Assembly (NCBI GenBank): GCA_937928545.1
Contig: CALGJQ010000059.1
Span: forward strand, 1 to 35,565
Source of the DNA: an uncultured Verrucomicrobiales bacterium
Lineage (GTDB): Bacteria; Verrucomicrobiota; Verrucomicrobiia; Verrucomicrobiales; Akkermansiaceae
Length of the DNA stretch: 35,565 bases
Direction of reading: 5' to 3'
Shown in pieces: positions 16,986 to 25,619 of this stretch. The translations under genes and the position numbers were made by a program. The notes beneath the pieces are model-generated. The model made no database searches, was not told the DNA's origin, and worked only from the letters and a program-made list of their open reading frames with translations. How positions within the stretch are numbered: position 1 is the first letter of the stretch; each line of letters begins with the position of its first letter.

Positions 16986-18512
16986 ATGAAAACCATTGCC
17001 TCCGTCCTAGCCCTCACGGCCCTCCCCTCTCTCGCTGATCTCAAACTCCCACAAATTTTCTCCGATGGCATGGTCCTTCAAAGAGAAACTTCATCGCGAA
17101 TCTGGGGATGGACTGATGCCAATGCCTCCGTCAAAATCTCCTTCGCTGGCCAAAACCACAGCACCAAGGCTGATCAAAATGGCGATTGGCACTTCGATTT
17201 CAAACGCCTGAAGACCAGCGACAAAGGAAGCGAGCTCACCATCGAAGGTGGTGGAGCCAAAAAAGTGATCAAAGACGTCCTCGTTGGCGAAGTCTGGCTC
17301 GCTTCCGGCCAATCAAACATGGAGTGGCGGGTTGCCCAAAGTGGCGGCGCGGATCAGGAAATCGCAAATGCCAAAGATCCTCTCCTCCGTGTCTTCGTTT
17401 CCTCCAATGTCGCAGAAGTCGCTCCTCAGAAAGATTGGCAAGGGAACTGGAAAACCACGGAACCAGCCCATACCGCATCCTTCACCGCCGTCGGCTACTA
17501 CTTCGCCAAACGCCTACGCGCCGAGCTCAAGGTTCCCGTTGGCGTCATCGAATGCGCTTGGGGAGGAAAACCGGTCCAAGCATTCACTAGCCAAGAAGCC
17601 CTTGCCAAACTTCCGGTTGGCAAGACCCTCCTCGATGGCAAAGCGAAAGCCGCGGCAGCCTTCGACGAAGAAAAAGCAATGGCTCGCTTCAAAACTCAGA
17701 AAGAAGCTCACAAAGAAAAAATGGCGGCTTGGAACAAAGACAAAAAGGGAAACCGGCCTCGCGGACCTCGCCAACCTGTCAACCCTGCAAAGAATCCCAG
17801 CATGCCCAGCACCATCTACAACGGGATGATTGCTCCCATAATTGGCTACGGAAATCGCGGGGCCATTTGGTATCAAGGCGAGTCAAATGCCAACGGCGGA
17901 ACCGCTCAGCACTATGAAGAACTCCTTGGCTGCTTGGTCGCCGACTGGCGTCAACGCTGGGGCCACGATCTCTCCTTCTACTGGGTACAACTTGCCAACT
18001 ATAGAAAAGCCACCACCGAACCTGGAATCGATAGCGACTGGGTCGTCGTTCAAGATGAAATGCGCCGCGCTCTCAAATCGATCCCCAAAAGCGGCATGGC
18101 CGTCATCAACGACATCGGTCATCCCACCGACATTCACCCGAAGAACAAACACGATGTCGGCGAGCGTCTCGCACGCTGGGCCCTCGTCCAAGACTATGGA
18201 CGTAAAGACGTCGTCATCTCCGGTCCCCTCTACTCCGGAATGGCCAAAGAAGACGGCTCCATCATGATCTCCTTCGACCACGCTGATGGCCTGAAAGCAA
18301 GCGATGGCAAAGAACTCCAACGCTTCGAAATCGCCGGCGCCGATGGCAAGTGGCATTGGGCCAAAGCAAAGATCGTCGGCAACACCATCGCCCTCTCCCA
18401 CAACGACCTAAAAGCACCCGTCAAAGCCCGCTACGCCTGGGCCGCCAACCCAGAAGGAGCCAACCTCGTGAATGGTGAAGGCCTCCCCGCCAGCTGCTTC
18501 ACCACCGAGTAA
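16986..18512 (+). CDS. Sialate O-acetylesterase-type carbohydrate acetylesterase
   Basis: The 508-residue exported protein starts MKTIASVLALTALPSLA. An Ig-like N-terminal part (LPQIFSDGMVLQRET) is typical of the family. The catalytic block ASGQSNMEW gives nucleophile Ser110. The GVIECAWGG block and the C-terminal Asp382-x-His384 (TDIHPKNK) complete an SGNH active site. The enzyme would deacetylate sialic acids or acetylated plant or algal sugars outside the cytoplasm. An insert of about 50 charged residues (FDEEKAMARFKTQKEAH onward, near residue 225-270) is also seen in Planctomycetes/Verrucomicrobia members. A 6-base gap separates it from the next lipoprotein gene, so they are likely one operon. 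Confidence 0.92.
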   Translation: MKTIASVLALTALPSLADLKLPQIFSDGMVLQRETSSRIWGWTDANASVKISFAGQNHSTKADQNGDWHFDFKRLKTSDKGSELTIEGGGAKKVIKDVLVGEVWLASGQSNMEWRVAQSGGADQEIANAKDPLLRVFVSSNVAEVAPQKDWQGNWKTTEPAHTASFTAVGYYFAKRLRAELKVPVGVIECAWGGKPVQAFTSQEALAKLPVGKTLLDGKAKAAAAFDEEKAMARFKTQKEAHKEKMAAWNKDKKGNRPRGPRQPVNPAKNPSMPSTIYNGMIAPIIGYGNRGAIWYQGESNANGGTAQHYEELLGCLVADWRQRWGHDLSFYWVQLANYRKATTEPGIDSDWVVVQDEMRRALKSIPKSGMAVINDIGHPTDIHPKNKHDVGERLARWALVQDYGRKDVVISGPLYSGMAKEDGSIMISFDHADGLKASDGKELQRFEIAGADGKWHWAKAKIVGNTIALSHNDLKAPVKARYAWAANPEGANLVNGEGLPASCFTTE

Positions 18513-18518
18513 GAAACT

Positions 18519-19016
18519 ATGAGAATGATCCTGCTCTTTCTTGTGCCACTAACACTTTTGTTGGCGTGCCAAGAAGAGCCGATGGCCAAAGAAAAGCAGC
18601 GCGATATTTTCCAAGGTCAAATAGGCGATACTCTTGCCGACGGAGCCTTCGTTTTTCATATTTTTGAGTCAGGGAAAGACGTCCCACCTGAACGTCTCCC
18701 TGTGTACATCCAAGAAGACTATGGATTCATCGTCTTTGACATTGGGACAAAAGAAGAAGCTGCCTTTCTAATAAAATTAGGATGCCCAGCCGCAGGATGG
18801 ATTAAGGAATTTTCAGACCTTGTTTCTCTTAGAGAGTTCGTCCGAGAGATTCCTGCAAATAGAACAATAGGATACTACGGCATTACCTGTGGCGGCCCAA
18901 CTCATTACGAGCTTCCTGATTCACTCGTCAAAGAAATTTTCGAAATTTTCAAGACTCAAGGCTTAGTCGAAATCGAAGGTCACCACCAAACAACCTGTAG
19001 CTGCCCGGCAACGTAA
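18519..19016 (+). CDS. Hypothetical lipoprotein with a C-terminal CxC motif
   Basis: I do not recognise the family. The 165-residue protein has a lipoprotein signal MRMILLFLVPLTLLLACQ (lipobox LLAC). The mature part holds cysteines in KLGCPAAG, GITCGGPTH and TTCSCPAT. The terminal C-S-C next to two histidines (GHHQTTCSC) could bind a metal or form a disulfide, which is inference. It starts 6 bases after the esterase stop, so it is probably cotranscribed. It is convergent with the sulfatase gene. Confidence 0.75.
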   Translation: MRMILLFLVPLTLLLACQEEPMAKEKQRDIFQGQIGDTLADGAFVFHIFESGKDVPPERLPVYIQEDYGFIVFDIGTKEEAAFLIKLGCPAAGWIKEFSDLVSLREFVREIPANRTIGYYGITCGGPTHYELPDSLVKEIFEIFKTQGLVEIEGHHQTTCSCPAT

Positions 19017-19026
19017 GAAAATCTAG

Positions 19027-20607
19027 TTACTCCTTCTCCAACCCGATCTTACAATAAGGCGGGTAGTCGAACAGGTCCCCGTTAATTCGGGGATCTTTGT
19101 GTTTTTGGAGCTCAGCCATCAACTGCGCATTCAAGGCATCGCGTGTCCTTTGATGCGCTGGATCTTGGGCCAGATTCTTAATCTGATGCGGGTCACTCTT
19201 TAACTCATAAAGCTCCTCGGCCGGGCGCGGACCAAAGCCCAGCTCCCATTGCGTCTTAAACTCTGGCTTGTCACGATTGAGAACCATGAAGGCTTTCGTC
19301 GGACCCGCATCAACATCCGCATAAGTCAGGCGGGTGTTATTGGCGAGCTTATCAAAAGTCAGCTTCTTCGGCTCCGTGGCGAGTTTTAGAAGGTCCCCCA
19401 TCGCTTCGCGCTTCGGCGTAAAGTTGATGATGTAGAGATGATCAGCAGTCCGGATCGAACGCATCGAGTAAGGCAACTCGCGCGCACGCGCCCCTTCCAC
19501 ATGAACCTCTCGTCCGATGAGAGCCCAGGAACGAAGCTTGGAATGATCAGCATTCCCTAAAGCGGGCAGCAGATTCTCACCGTGCATCGACTCCGCTTTC
19601 TCAACTCCTGCCGCGGCCAGAAAAGTCGGCGCGAGATCAATCAGAGAAATCGGCTTCTCCAAAGTCTGCGCTGCCTGAATATGCTTCGGCCAACGAGCCG
19701 CAAAAAGAACCCGCGCCCCAAAATCGTAACAGTTTGTCTTCCCCCTCGGGAACCCCGGTGCGCCATGATCTCCAGAAATCACAATCAAGGTATTGTCATA
19801 CTCCCCCAGCGCCTTCAGCTCCTCAAGCAAGACTCGGCAGCATTCATCAAAGGCCATGGCCTCGCCCAAATAGTCAGCCATGTCCTCACGAATGACCGGA
19901 ACATCTGGTAAAAAGGGAGGCATCTTTCCCTTCAACTTCTCAGGATCCAGTCCCCAGAGCTTCTTCCCTGATCCCGCCGTCCACTTGCGATGCGGATTGG
20001 TCGGATGAAAGTGATAAAGAAAAGGTTGGCCTTCTTTACGCTGCGCAAGGAACTGGCGAAAATTACTACGGCATTCTTCGTACAAAACTTCTTTTGCTTT
20101 CGAGACATCCTTCCCCCTACTCACATATTGTGAAAACCCATTCACCTTCCGCCCCGCCTTAGAAAACTGAGGACCAAAACGATCCCCTCGAACATGATTC
20201 TTGTGAGTCAGGCCAATGTGATAGCCCTTCTTCTGCAGAATCTCAGCATAACCCGTGATGTCATTCCATGGATCACTCTCCGCCGGTCCATGCCAACGAT
20301 GATGAAGCTGCGAACAGGAACCATTCGTAAAAAAGTGACGCCCTGAAATCAAAGCCGCGCGACAAGGAGAACACGAAGGTGCCGACACAAAAGCATTCGT
20401 CGCCAAGACCCCTTCGGAAGCAAGTTGATCAAAAGTCGGAGTCGAGATGATATCGTTCACCGATGGCTGATCTTCCGAAGCGTATGCCGAAGCATAGCGC
20501 CCAAGGTCATCGGCAAAGAGGAGAAGAATATTAGGCCGCTCTTTGGACTCCTCTGAAAAAGCGAACGACGAAAAACAGCCAATGAGAAAAAGAGAGAGAC
20601 GCTTCAT
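19027..20607 (-). CDS. Secreted type I sulfatase
   Basis: From the ATG at 20605-20607 the protein has 526 residues and a signal peptide MKRLSLFLIGCFSSFAFS. A longer in-frame start 186 bases upstream would place 62 non-signal residues first and cross the divergent gene, so it was rejected. The metal-binding LLLFADDLG (Asp33, Asp34) and the formylglycine motif CSPCR (Cys79-Arg83) are intact. A further catalytic stretch is VISGDHGAPGFPRGK. The enzyme hydrolyses sulfate esters; substrate specificity (algal or host polysaccharide, or small sulfate) is not shown. It needs a maturase not in the window. Confidence 0.94.
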   Translation of the reverse strand: MKRLSLFLIGCFSSFAFSEESKERPNILLLFADDLGRYASAYASEDQPSVNDIISTPTFDQLASEGVLATNAFVSAPSCSPCRAALISGRHFFTNGSCSQLHHRWHGPAESDPWNDITGYAEILQKKGYHIGLTHKNHVRGDRFGPQFSKAGRKVNGFSQYVSRGKDVSKAKEVLYEECRSNFRQFLAQRKEGQPFLYHFHPTNPHRKWTAGSGKKLWGLDPEKLKGKMPPFLPDVPVIREDMADYLGEAMAFDECCRVLLEELKALGEYDNTLIVISGDHGAPGFPRGKTNCYDFGARVLFAARWPKHIQAAQTLEKPISLIDLAPTFLAAAGVEKAESMHGENLLPALGNADHSKLRSWALIGREVHVEGARARELPYSMRSIRTADHLYIINFTPKREAMGDLLKLATEPKKLTFDKLANNTRLTYADVDAGPTKAFMVLNRDKPEFKTQWELGFGPRPAEELYELKSDPHQIKNLAQDPAHQRTRDALNAQLMAELQKHKDPRINGDLFDYPPYCKIGLEKE

Positions 20608-20678
20608 AAAATAGGAGTCAATAGCCTGAGAGAAAATCATGCAATACTCAGAATCAGAAATGCGTAAGTAATCACACC

Positions 20679-21455
20679 ATGCCTTCCTATTCTCTCTCAC
20701 CATCTTCGCTCCGATTCCTGAAGCTGGCAGCTCCTCTCCTCCTCCTGCTCTCCAGCGCTTGGCTTGCCTTTGCCGAGAAAAAGGAAACTCCAAGGCCCGA
20801 GAAAGTCGGCTGGATCGAACCAGTGGAAAAAGAAATCGAAGGCTGGACCGTGCATATCGATCCCTCCCTCCTAAAAGACGGAAAGAACGAAGAAGAAGGC
20901 CGCAAAGCGATCAAGATGCTCGCCAATCACTTGCAGCGAATCTCGATCCTTCTTCCTGAAGAACCACTCAACAAAATGAAGAAGATGGAGATCTGGCTAG
21001 AGCACCACCACCCCGAGCTCTCCAACATGCAATATCACCCCGGCGCGAAATGGCTCAAAGACCGCGGCTACGACCCCCGCCTCGCTAAGAAAGTTCACCT
21101 CACCCGCGCTGCTGCTCTTTTCTCTCGCGACCAATTGCTCAAGCACCCCGCCGTCATTCTTCACGAACTCGCGCATGCCTACCACGACCAGATTCTAGGA
21201 TTCGATGATGAGAAAATCATCGCCGCCTACGACGCCGCGATCGAAAAAGGGATCCTTGAAAAAGTAAAAGCCTTCACAGGTCGCAACGTCCGCCACTACG
21301 CCGCCACCAATCATAAAGAATATTTCGCCGAAGCCACCGAAGCCTACCTCTACCACAATGACTTCTATCCCTTCGTTGCCTCAGAGCTCAAGGACTTCGA
21401 CCCAAAGGCCTTCGCCGTCATGAAAGAAGTCTGGGGACCAGCGGCAGTGGAATAG
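20679..21455 (+). CDS. Secreted HExxH metallopeptidase-like protein
   Basis: This 258-residue protein has a signal peptide (LAAPLLLLLSSAWLAFA). The zinc motif HELAHAYHD is at residues 162-170, with ligands His162 and His166 and catalytic Glu163. A third ligand is likely Glu218 in EYFAEATEAYL, about 52 residues later, as in gluzincins of the anthrax-lethal-factor-like (M34) fold. It is probably a periplasmic or secreted peptidase. It is divergent from the sulfatase gene with a 71-base gap. Subfamily assignment is not certain. Confidence 0.85.
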   Translation: MPSYSLSPSSLRFLKLAAPLLLLLSSAWLAFAEKKETPRPEKVGWIEPVEKEIEGWTVHIDPSLLKDGKNEEEGRKAIKMLANHLQRISILLPEEPLNKMKKMEIWLEHHHPELSNMQYHPGAKWLKDRGYDPRLAKKVHLTRAAALFSRDQLLKHPAVILHELAHAYHDQILGFDDEKIIAAYDAAIEKGILEKVKAFTGRNVRHYAATNHKEYFAEATEAYLYHNDFYPFVASELKDFDPKAFAVMKEVWGPAAVE

Positions 21456-21510
21456 AGTGTCTGGAGAAGTATTTCTGCCCGCGAGGGCTGCCCTTCACTC
21501 ATAAATCCAA

Positions 21511-21528
21511 GCTTGTTCGGCTTGTTCG
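21511..21528. repeat. Tandem 9-bp duplication (gcttgttcg x2)
   Basis: Two perfect copies of gcttgttcg are head to tail just beyond the stop of the convergent agarase-like gene. It is probably a slippage product and no function is seen. Confidence 0.6.
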
Positions 21529-21532
21529 AATC

Positions 21533-22771
21533 CTATTTTCGCTCCTCCTGTGCTCCAAGAAAACGCTGATGAAGCCGCCAGTTGTTTCGCTGCACCGTGG
21601 CCGCCAGTTCTTCATACGGAGTTCCATCAACCTGAAGGAGACCCTGCTTGAGAAGCTTCAGTTTGCCTTTATAGCGATCGATATATTGGCAACGATTGTA
21701 TCCAATCAGGTAACGACTAGAGAACCCGTCCTGCAAGAACCTAGCATGCGCCTCCCCCACACTGGCGATGTCAGGCAACGTCTTCCACATGACATTGGAG
21801 TGTTCAGGCGTGGTGAAACTTACTTGGTGGTCGCAGATCATCACCGGTTTCTTCGTCTCCCGATAAGCCCGCTCAAAGTCCGTTTCAGAGAACAAGGATC
21901 CACCAGGCTGAACTGATAGAACATCAATCCACGGTAGCGCTTCCTGGATGACCCGCCAAGGCATCGCAGTGCCAGAGTAGCGCTCTCCGAATACCAGCGT
22001 ATTCGGAGCCAGTTTCCGAGTAAGGGGGCCGATGTGGGAATAGACCTCGCGGGCGATGAGCACCAAAAAGTCCAGGTCCGAAACGTTTGCGCCGTTCTCA
22101 CGGAGAAAACGCTCGTAGCGCCTTTTGCCGGGCGCATCATCTGGCAGTTCGCGGATGGCATCCACCCAAGTCTTGCCGGCCACACGCTTGGCTTGTTTAA
22201 GATCCCATGCGGGCATGTCTGTCCAGTAGATGCCGATACGGTTCGGATGATCAGGGAATTGCTTTGCCATCTGCTCAAGTTCGTTGCGGGCCGATTGCTT
22301 CCAAGCATCGCTGAACACATCAGGGAACCTGATCTGCTTGCCCTGCCACGCGCTGACTTTGCTTGTCGGGGAACAGGAGGCAAAGTGAGGTAGCAGCTTC
22401 CGGGTGCTGGGATGCGAGTCATAGCCAAGGCTGTTGTAGCCCCATTTGCGGAAATGGGAAACCAGCTCCGTATTCGCCTTTCCCCAATCGTTATCGAGGT
22501 TCTGGCGGAGATGGTCGCGCTTCGACTGATCCGGCCGGGAAAGGCCGCCGGTGTGGGTCACTCCGACCGACAGGAATCCATGGCCATCCGGTGTCACCAG
22601 GAAGTGGCGATCCTCAATGACTTGTAGATGAAACCTTCCGCTTGCTTCGCCCTTGATCGAGAGATACCCGCCATATCGATCAAAGCCATCTCGGTCGGGA
22701 AAGACTCCAGCAAACAGGAAGGCAGCGATCAGAAGGACAAGAGGGAAGGAGGTAATCAGTCGTTTATTCAT
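21533..22771 (-). CDS. Exported glycoside-hydrolase-like (agarase-type) TIM-barrel protein
   Basis: The 412-residue protein has a signal/anchor (LITSFPLVLLIAAFLFAG). HFLVTPDGHGFLSVGVTH resembles the entry strand of agarase-type (GH50-like) barrels, and HFRKWGYNSLGYD fits the next helix-strand. Such enzymes usually have two catalytic Glu. Here the corresponding strings read GIYWTDMPAWD and KPVMICDHQVSF, with no clear Glu at the expected places (usually DNE and a later E). It may use Asp, or be inactive. It lies in a secreted-enzyme cluster. Family assignment is tentative. Confidence 0.6.
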   Translation of the reverse strand: MNKRLITSFPLVLLIAAFLFAGVFPDRDGFDRYGGYLSIKGEASGRFHLQVIEDRHFLVTPDGHGFLSVGVTHTGGLSRPDQSKRDHLRQNLDNDWGKANTELVSHFRKWGYNSLGYDSHPSTRKLLPHFASCSPTSKVSAWQGKQIRFPDVFSDAWKQSARNELEQMAKQFPDHPNRIGIYWTDMPAWDLKQAKRVAGKTWVDAIRELPDDAPGKRRYERFLRENGANVSDLDFLVLIAREVYSHIGPLTRKLAPNTLVFGERYSGTAMPWRVIQEALPWIDVLSVQPGGSLFSETDFERAYRETKKPVMICDHQVSFTTPEHSNVMWKTLPDIASVGEAHARFLQDGFSSRYLIGYNRCQYIDRYKGKLKLLKQGLLQVDGTPYEELAATVQRNNWRLHQRFLGAQEERK

Positions 22772-22845
22772 TGGACATACTCTTACCTTAATTCGGAGTT
22801 CCTAGTGCGAAATCAGCCGCAATCGCTGGCATCATTTGAGTCATT

Positions 22846-22858
22846 CGTTCGGCGAACG
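22846..22858. other. Short perfect inverted repeat (cgttcg-g-cgaacg)
   Basis: A 6-bp inverted repeat with a 1-base centre lies 75 bases upstream of the agarase-like gene start. It could be a regulator operator but has no partner or repeat nearby. Chance is possible. Confidence 0.3.
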
Positions 22859-22977
22859 TAAAAGAGTAGCCGCACCTGAGCGAACATAAAACTCACGAAT
22901 TCAAAAACAAACTCCCAGAGCGAGAGGCGTCGTATCCCACGACTTGTTCTGCCTGTCTAGGTTTTTTGCGAGATCGA

Positions 22978-23376
22978 TCATGCTCCAAGTTTCTTTGCAA
23001 ACACTGTGTAGAAGAACCACGCAACGCCAACAAGTGACACTATCTGAGAAATCGTAAAGTAGCGGCGATAGATTTCAGGAAGCTTCATACTTACCAGCTT
23101 CTTATGATTCATCACCGATCTAACGACTACGAACGCAATCAGTAATCCAAAGTAGCCAGTAGAAAGAATACTCTTGTCTATATCCGTCTTGCTCATCAAC
23201 AGATAGTAGCCGCCAATCAAAACGAGCAGCGGTATCATTGAGTAAGCGCGAGTCTTAGAAAAACCGTCCATCAAGCGTATTTTCTCTTCGTCATTAAGCG
23301 CTCTATAGCCCCGCTCATTGATGATACGACTGACAATAACGGCGACAAACAAGGCAATGAATCCTGAGATTTCCAT
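22978..23376 (-). CDS. Small four-helix membrane protein, unknown function
   Basis: The 132-residue protein has four predicted membrane segments: GFIALFVAVIVSRII, MIPLLVLIGGYYLLM, GYFGLLIAFVVVRSVM and IVSLVGVAWFFYTVF. Short charged loops lie between them. I do not recognise the family. The base composition is more A/T-rich than its neighbours, and it is isolated between two gene-poor stretches, which might reflect acquisition. The start is the ATG giving MEISGF. Confidence 0.72.
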   Translation of the reverse strand: MEISGFIALFVAVIVSRIINERGYRALNDEEKIRLMDGFSKTRAYSMIPLLVLIGGYYLLMSKTDIDKSILSTGYFGLLIAFVVVRSVMNHKKLVSMKLPEIYRRYFTISQIVSLVGVAWFFYTVFAKKLGA

Positions 23377-23720
23377 AGGTAAAATTTCTTAGCAGAACAG
23401 TATTTGTTAGTAGCTCATTCGAGGAGGATATCTCCGCGAAAACTACTCATCAGAAACTGGGCTAGTTCCCTTTAAAATCAAGGGAAATCAGCAGGTGGAG
23501 TTGCGATATCAGGTCGATGACAGAGTGCGGACGACAAGGTCCTGAAGTTCACTGATATCAGTCACTGCTTACGTGATTGAGTTAGGAGATGCTTGTCGTT
23601 CAGAGGGAAAAGTGACGCTCAGGCCGCTCTATTCACTCTCGCAATTTTCGATTTTTTGGTGGCTTTGATTTGCCCCATCAAACTCGGAAAGCAGGAAGAC
23701 GACTGGCCAGTTCATAGAAG
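23377..23720. other. Gene-poor interval with two palindromes
   Basis: About 340 bases have no convincing gene; a short plus-strand frame here only overlaps the 3' end of the thioredoxin-like gene. I see an inverted repeat ttccctt/aagggaa at 23466-23486 (7 pairs, 7-base loop) and a perfect 12-base palindrome, actgatatcagt, at 23551-23562. No promoter or T-run terminator stands out. Confidence 0.5.
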
Positions 23721-24821
23721 CTATCGTCCTCTCCCACCGCGGTGGTCGATCTTGCCATCACCATCGCGGTCTTCGCCATATTCCATGGGCATGGTCCACT
23801 TTACGCCTTCTCGGCGACCCTTTCTGACGTGGGTATTGTAGTTCTTCTTTTCGACCGTTTTGGTGAAGGTTTCGTTCACTTCGAGGAGTGCTTTTTTGAG
23901 CTCTTTGCTCTTCGTGTCGAGGGAAAGTGATTTGATCACTTTGCCCTCTTGGCCGAATTCATCAGGGATGATGATTTTGATTTGAGAGGTCGATTTTTCG
24001 CCGCTGATGGCTTCTTTCCAAGTGCTCGCATCCGCTTCGAAATCATAGTGAAAGCGGCCGATGATTTCGGCATCATTGGAGACGGCGGTGAGTGATTTGC
24101 GCGCGGTCTTCAGTTCGTCTTCACTTCCAGTGATGAGGACGAGAACCCGTTGGTCGGCAGAGGCGACGTTGAGGCCGAGGCGGAAGTTGGGGAAATCTGG
24201 AACAGCTGCTTCTTCGGCTTTGCCTTTCGATCGGTACTTTTCGGCGATGCGATCGAGCGAAGCTGCAAGATTCCCACCAAGGGATTGATTCGGGCTGCGA
24301 CCGCTGCGGGTGAGTTTTGTTTTCCCATCAGGAGCGAGGATGCAGAAGGCCGTATTGGCAAAGCGACCCCCGAGGTAGCTTCGCACAATCTTTTGCGCTT
24401 CTTTACTCTCGTAGGAGTCGATGCGGATGGTGACGAAGTTGCGGGAGGCTTCGATAACTTCTTGGTCGCTGAACTCACGGTTCTGCGTATGGGTGTAGCC
24501 GGGTCAAAAGACTCCCGAGATTCCATTGCACTGCGAGGCCACGGCCATGAAGAGGATGGGCTTGTTTGTCCGCTTAGCCTCGGCGAGACCGTCTTCGAGG
24601 ATGGGATACCAAGCGATCCCTGCAGCGCCTAGTTCGGCATCAGATTCGCCAAGGTCGGTCGGTCGAGGGCCGCCGCTTCGCCGGCCTTTCTCTCCTTCAC
24701 CTCGACCACCAGGTTTACGATTTTCACTCCGAGGGCCACCTCGCCGATCTTCTTCTTGGGCAAAGATCGACCCTCCAAATGTGACCATCATGGCGAGAAA
24801 TAGAGACAGATACTTTTTCAT
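23721..24821 (-). CDS. Exported thioredoxin-like protein with probable selenocysteine (C-x7-U, in-frame TGA)
   Basis: Read through the TGA at 24504-24506, the frame gives 366 residues. A signal peptide ends near SIFA (residue 21). A Gly/Arg/Pro-rich low-complexity stretch follows (22-55), then a thioredoxin-like domain: WYPILEDGLAEAKRTNKPIL, FMAVASQ, C98, NGISGVF, Sec106, PGYTHTQNREFSD, then NFVTIRIDSY. The KPIL-strand, Cys and Sec spacing resembles a thioredoxin-type redox site, with C-x7-U instead of CxxC. The C-terminal half is unfamiliar and ends in a calcium-loop-like DRDGDGKID and a G/R tail. The downstream frame codes normally for over 260 residues after the TGA, which argues against decay. 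It is divergent from a response regulator/histidine kinase pair. It could be an envelope redox enzyme; substrate unknown. The alternative is a premature stop or base error. Confidence 0.8.
24467..24487 (-). promoter_or_regulatory. Bacterial SECIS-like hairpin for the thioredoxin-like TGA
   Basis: On the minus strand, gaac/gttc (4 pairs) closes the loop cgtga. Below it lie one A-A mismatch and three more pairs (cgc/gcg), a stem of seven pairs in all. The loop starts 24 nt after the TGA and has G as its second base followed by T, both within the accepted bacterial SECIS description. No folding energy was computed. Confidence 0.65.
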
Positions 24822-24962
24822 GAGGCCTAAGTGGTATCACATTCTAAATGAACTGGAGATGAATAAACAAGGGGGCTTCCTTTACCTTCCTGAGCGAGAG
24901 GCTCTGGAATCCTTGCCTTCGTTCATCTTCTATTCAGGATGAGAGGCGTAGATTGGGGATTT

Positions 24963-25619
24963 ATGAGAGTACTTGTTGTTGAAGATCAGAATGATTTGCG
25001 AGAAGTCGTGGCAGAGACGCTGCGCGAAGAATCATTTGCAGTGGATGAATCCGCAGATGGTGAGGAGGGGCTCTATAAAGCTCTGAACTGGGACTACGAT
25101 ATCATCGTGCTGGATGTCCTAATGCCAGTGATGGATGGATGGGAAGTCTTGGAAAAATTACGAAAGGAAAAACAGACTCCGGTCTTAATGCTAACTGCAC
25201 TCGATCAGGTTCAAGATAAGGTGAAGGGCCTAAATCAAGGAGCGGACGATTATCTTGCAAAGCCGTTTGATCTCGCCGAGCTGGTGGCGCGAGTGCGTGC
25301 GGTGATCCGTCGACAAGGAGGAGATCATCGTCCGGAACTTACGGTCGGTAAGGTCACGATCAATACCACTTCTAAGACTCTAAAATTAGGTCAGAAGGAC
25401 GTTGAGGTGACCGCCAGAGAATATGCGATGGCGGAACTGATGATTCAACATCGCGACGAAGTGGTGACGAGGGATTTCCTCTACGACCATCTCTTTGATG
25501 AGAACGACGAATCGATGTCAAACATGCTGGACGTTTACGTTTACAAACTCCGCCAAAAATTCGGGAAGGACTTTATCAAAACGCGCCGAGGGCAGGGCTA
25601 CATTGTCGAATCCGTTTAG
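24963..25619 (+). CDS. OmpR-family response regulator
   Basis: This 218-residue DNA-binding regulator is used with the ATG at 24963, which follows a good ribosome-binding site (gggga). An upstream start would add eight non-domain residues. The receiver domain shows VVEDQ (Asp8), phospho-acceptor Asp51 (VLDVLMPVMDGW), Thr78 (MLTALD) and Lys100 (YLAKPFD). The C-terminal winged helix ends TRRGQGYIVESV, the usual trans_reg_C tail. It is followed directly by its histidine kinase (ATG abuts the TAG). The divergent thioredoxin-like selenoprotein is a natural candidate target; this is inference. Confidence 0.95.
   Translation: MRVLVVEDQNDLREVVAETLREESFAVDESADGEEGLYKALNWDYDIIVLDVLMPVMDGWEVLEKLRKEKQTPVLMLTALDQVQDKVKGLNQGADDYLAKPFDLAELVARVRAVIRRQGGDHRPELTVGKVTINTTSKTLKLGQKDVEVTAREYAMAELMIQHRDEVVTRDFLYDHLFDENDESMSNMLDVYVYKLRQKFGKDFIKTRRGQGYIVESV

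Noticed and set aside
20608..20793. 62-residue N-terminal extension of the sulfatase
   Set aside because: It would precede the signal peptide and overlap the divergent peptidase gene.
23593..23841. Plus-strand 82-residue frame
   Set aside because: It overlaps the C-terminal end of the thioredoxin-like selenoprotein and has no recognisable features.
1381..24506. UGA read as an ordinary amino acid by genetic code change
   Set aside because: TGA acts as a stop for several clear genes (ankyrin, SGNH hydrolase, antitoxin, deaminase). Only the two redox-site TGAs are read through.
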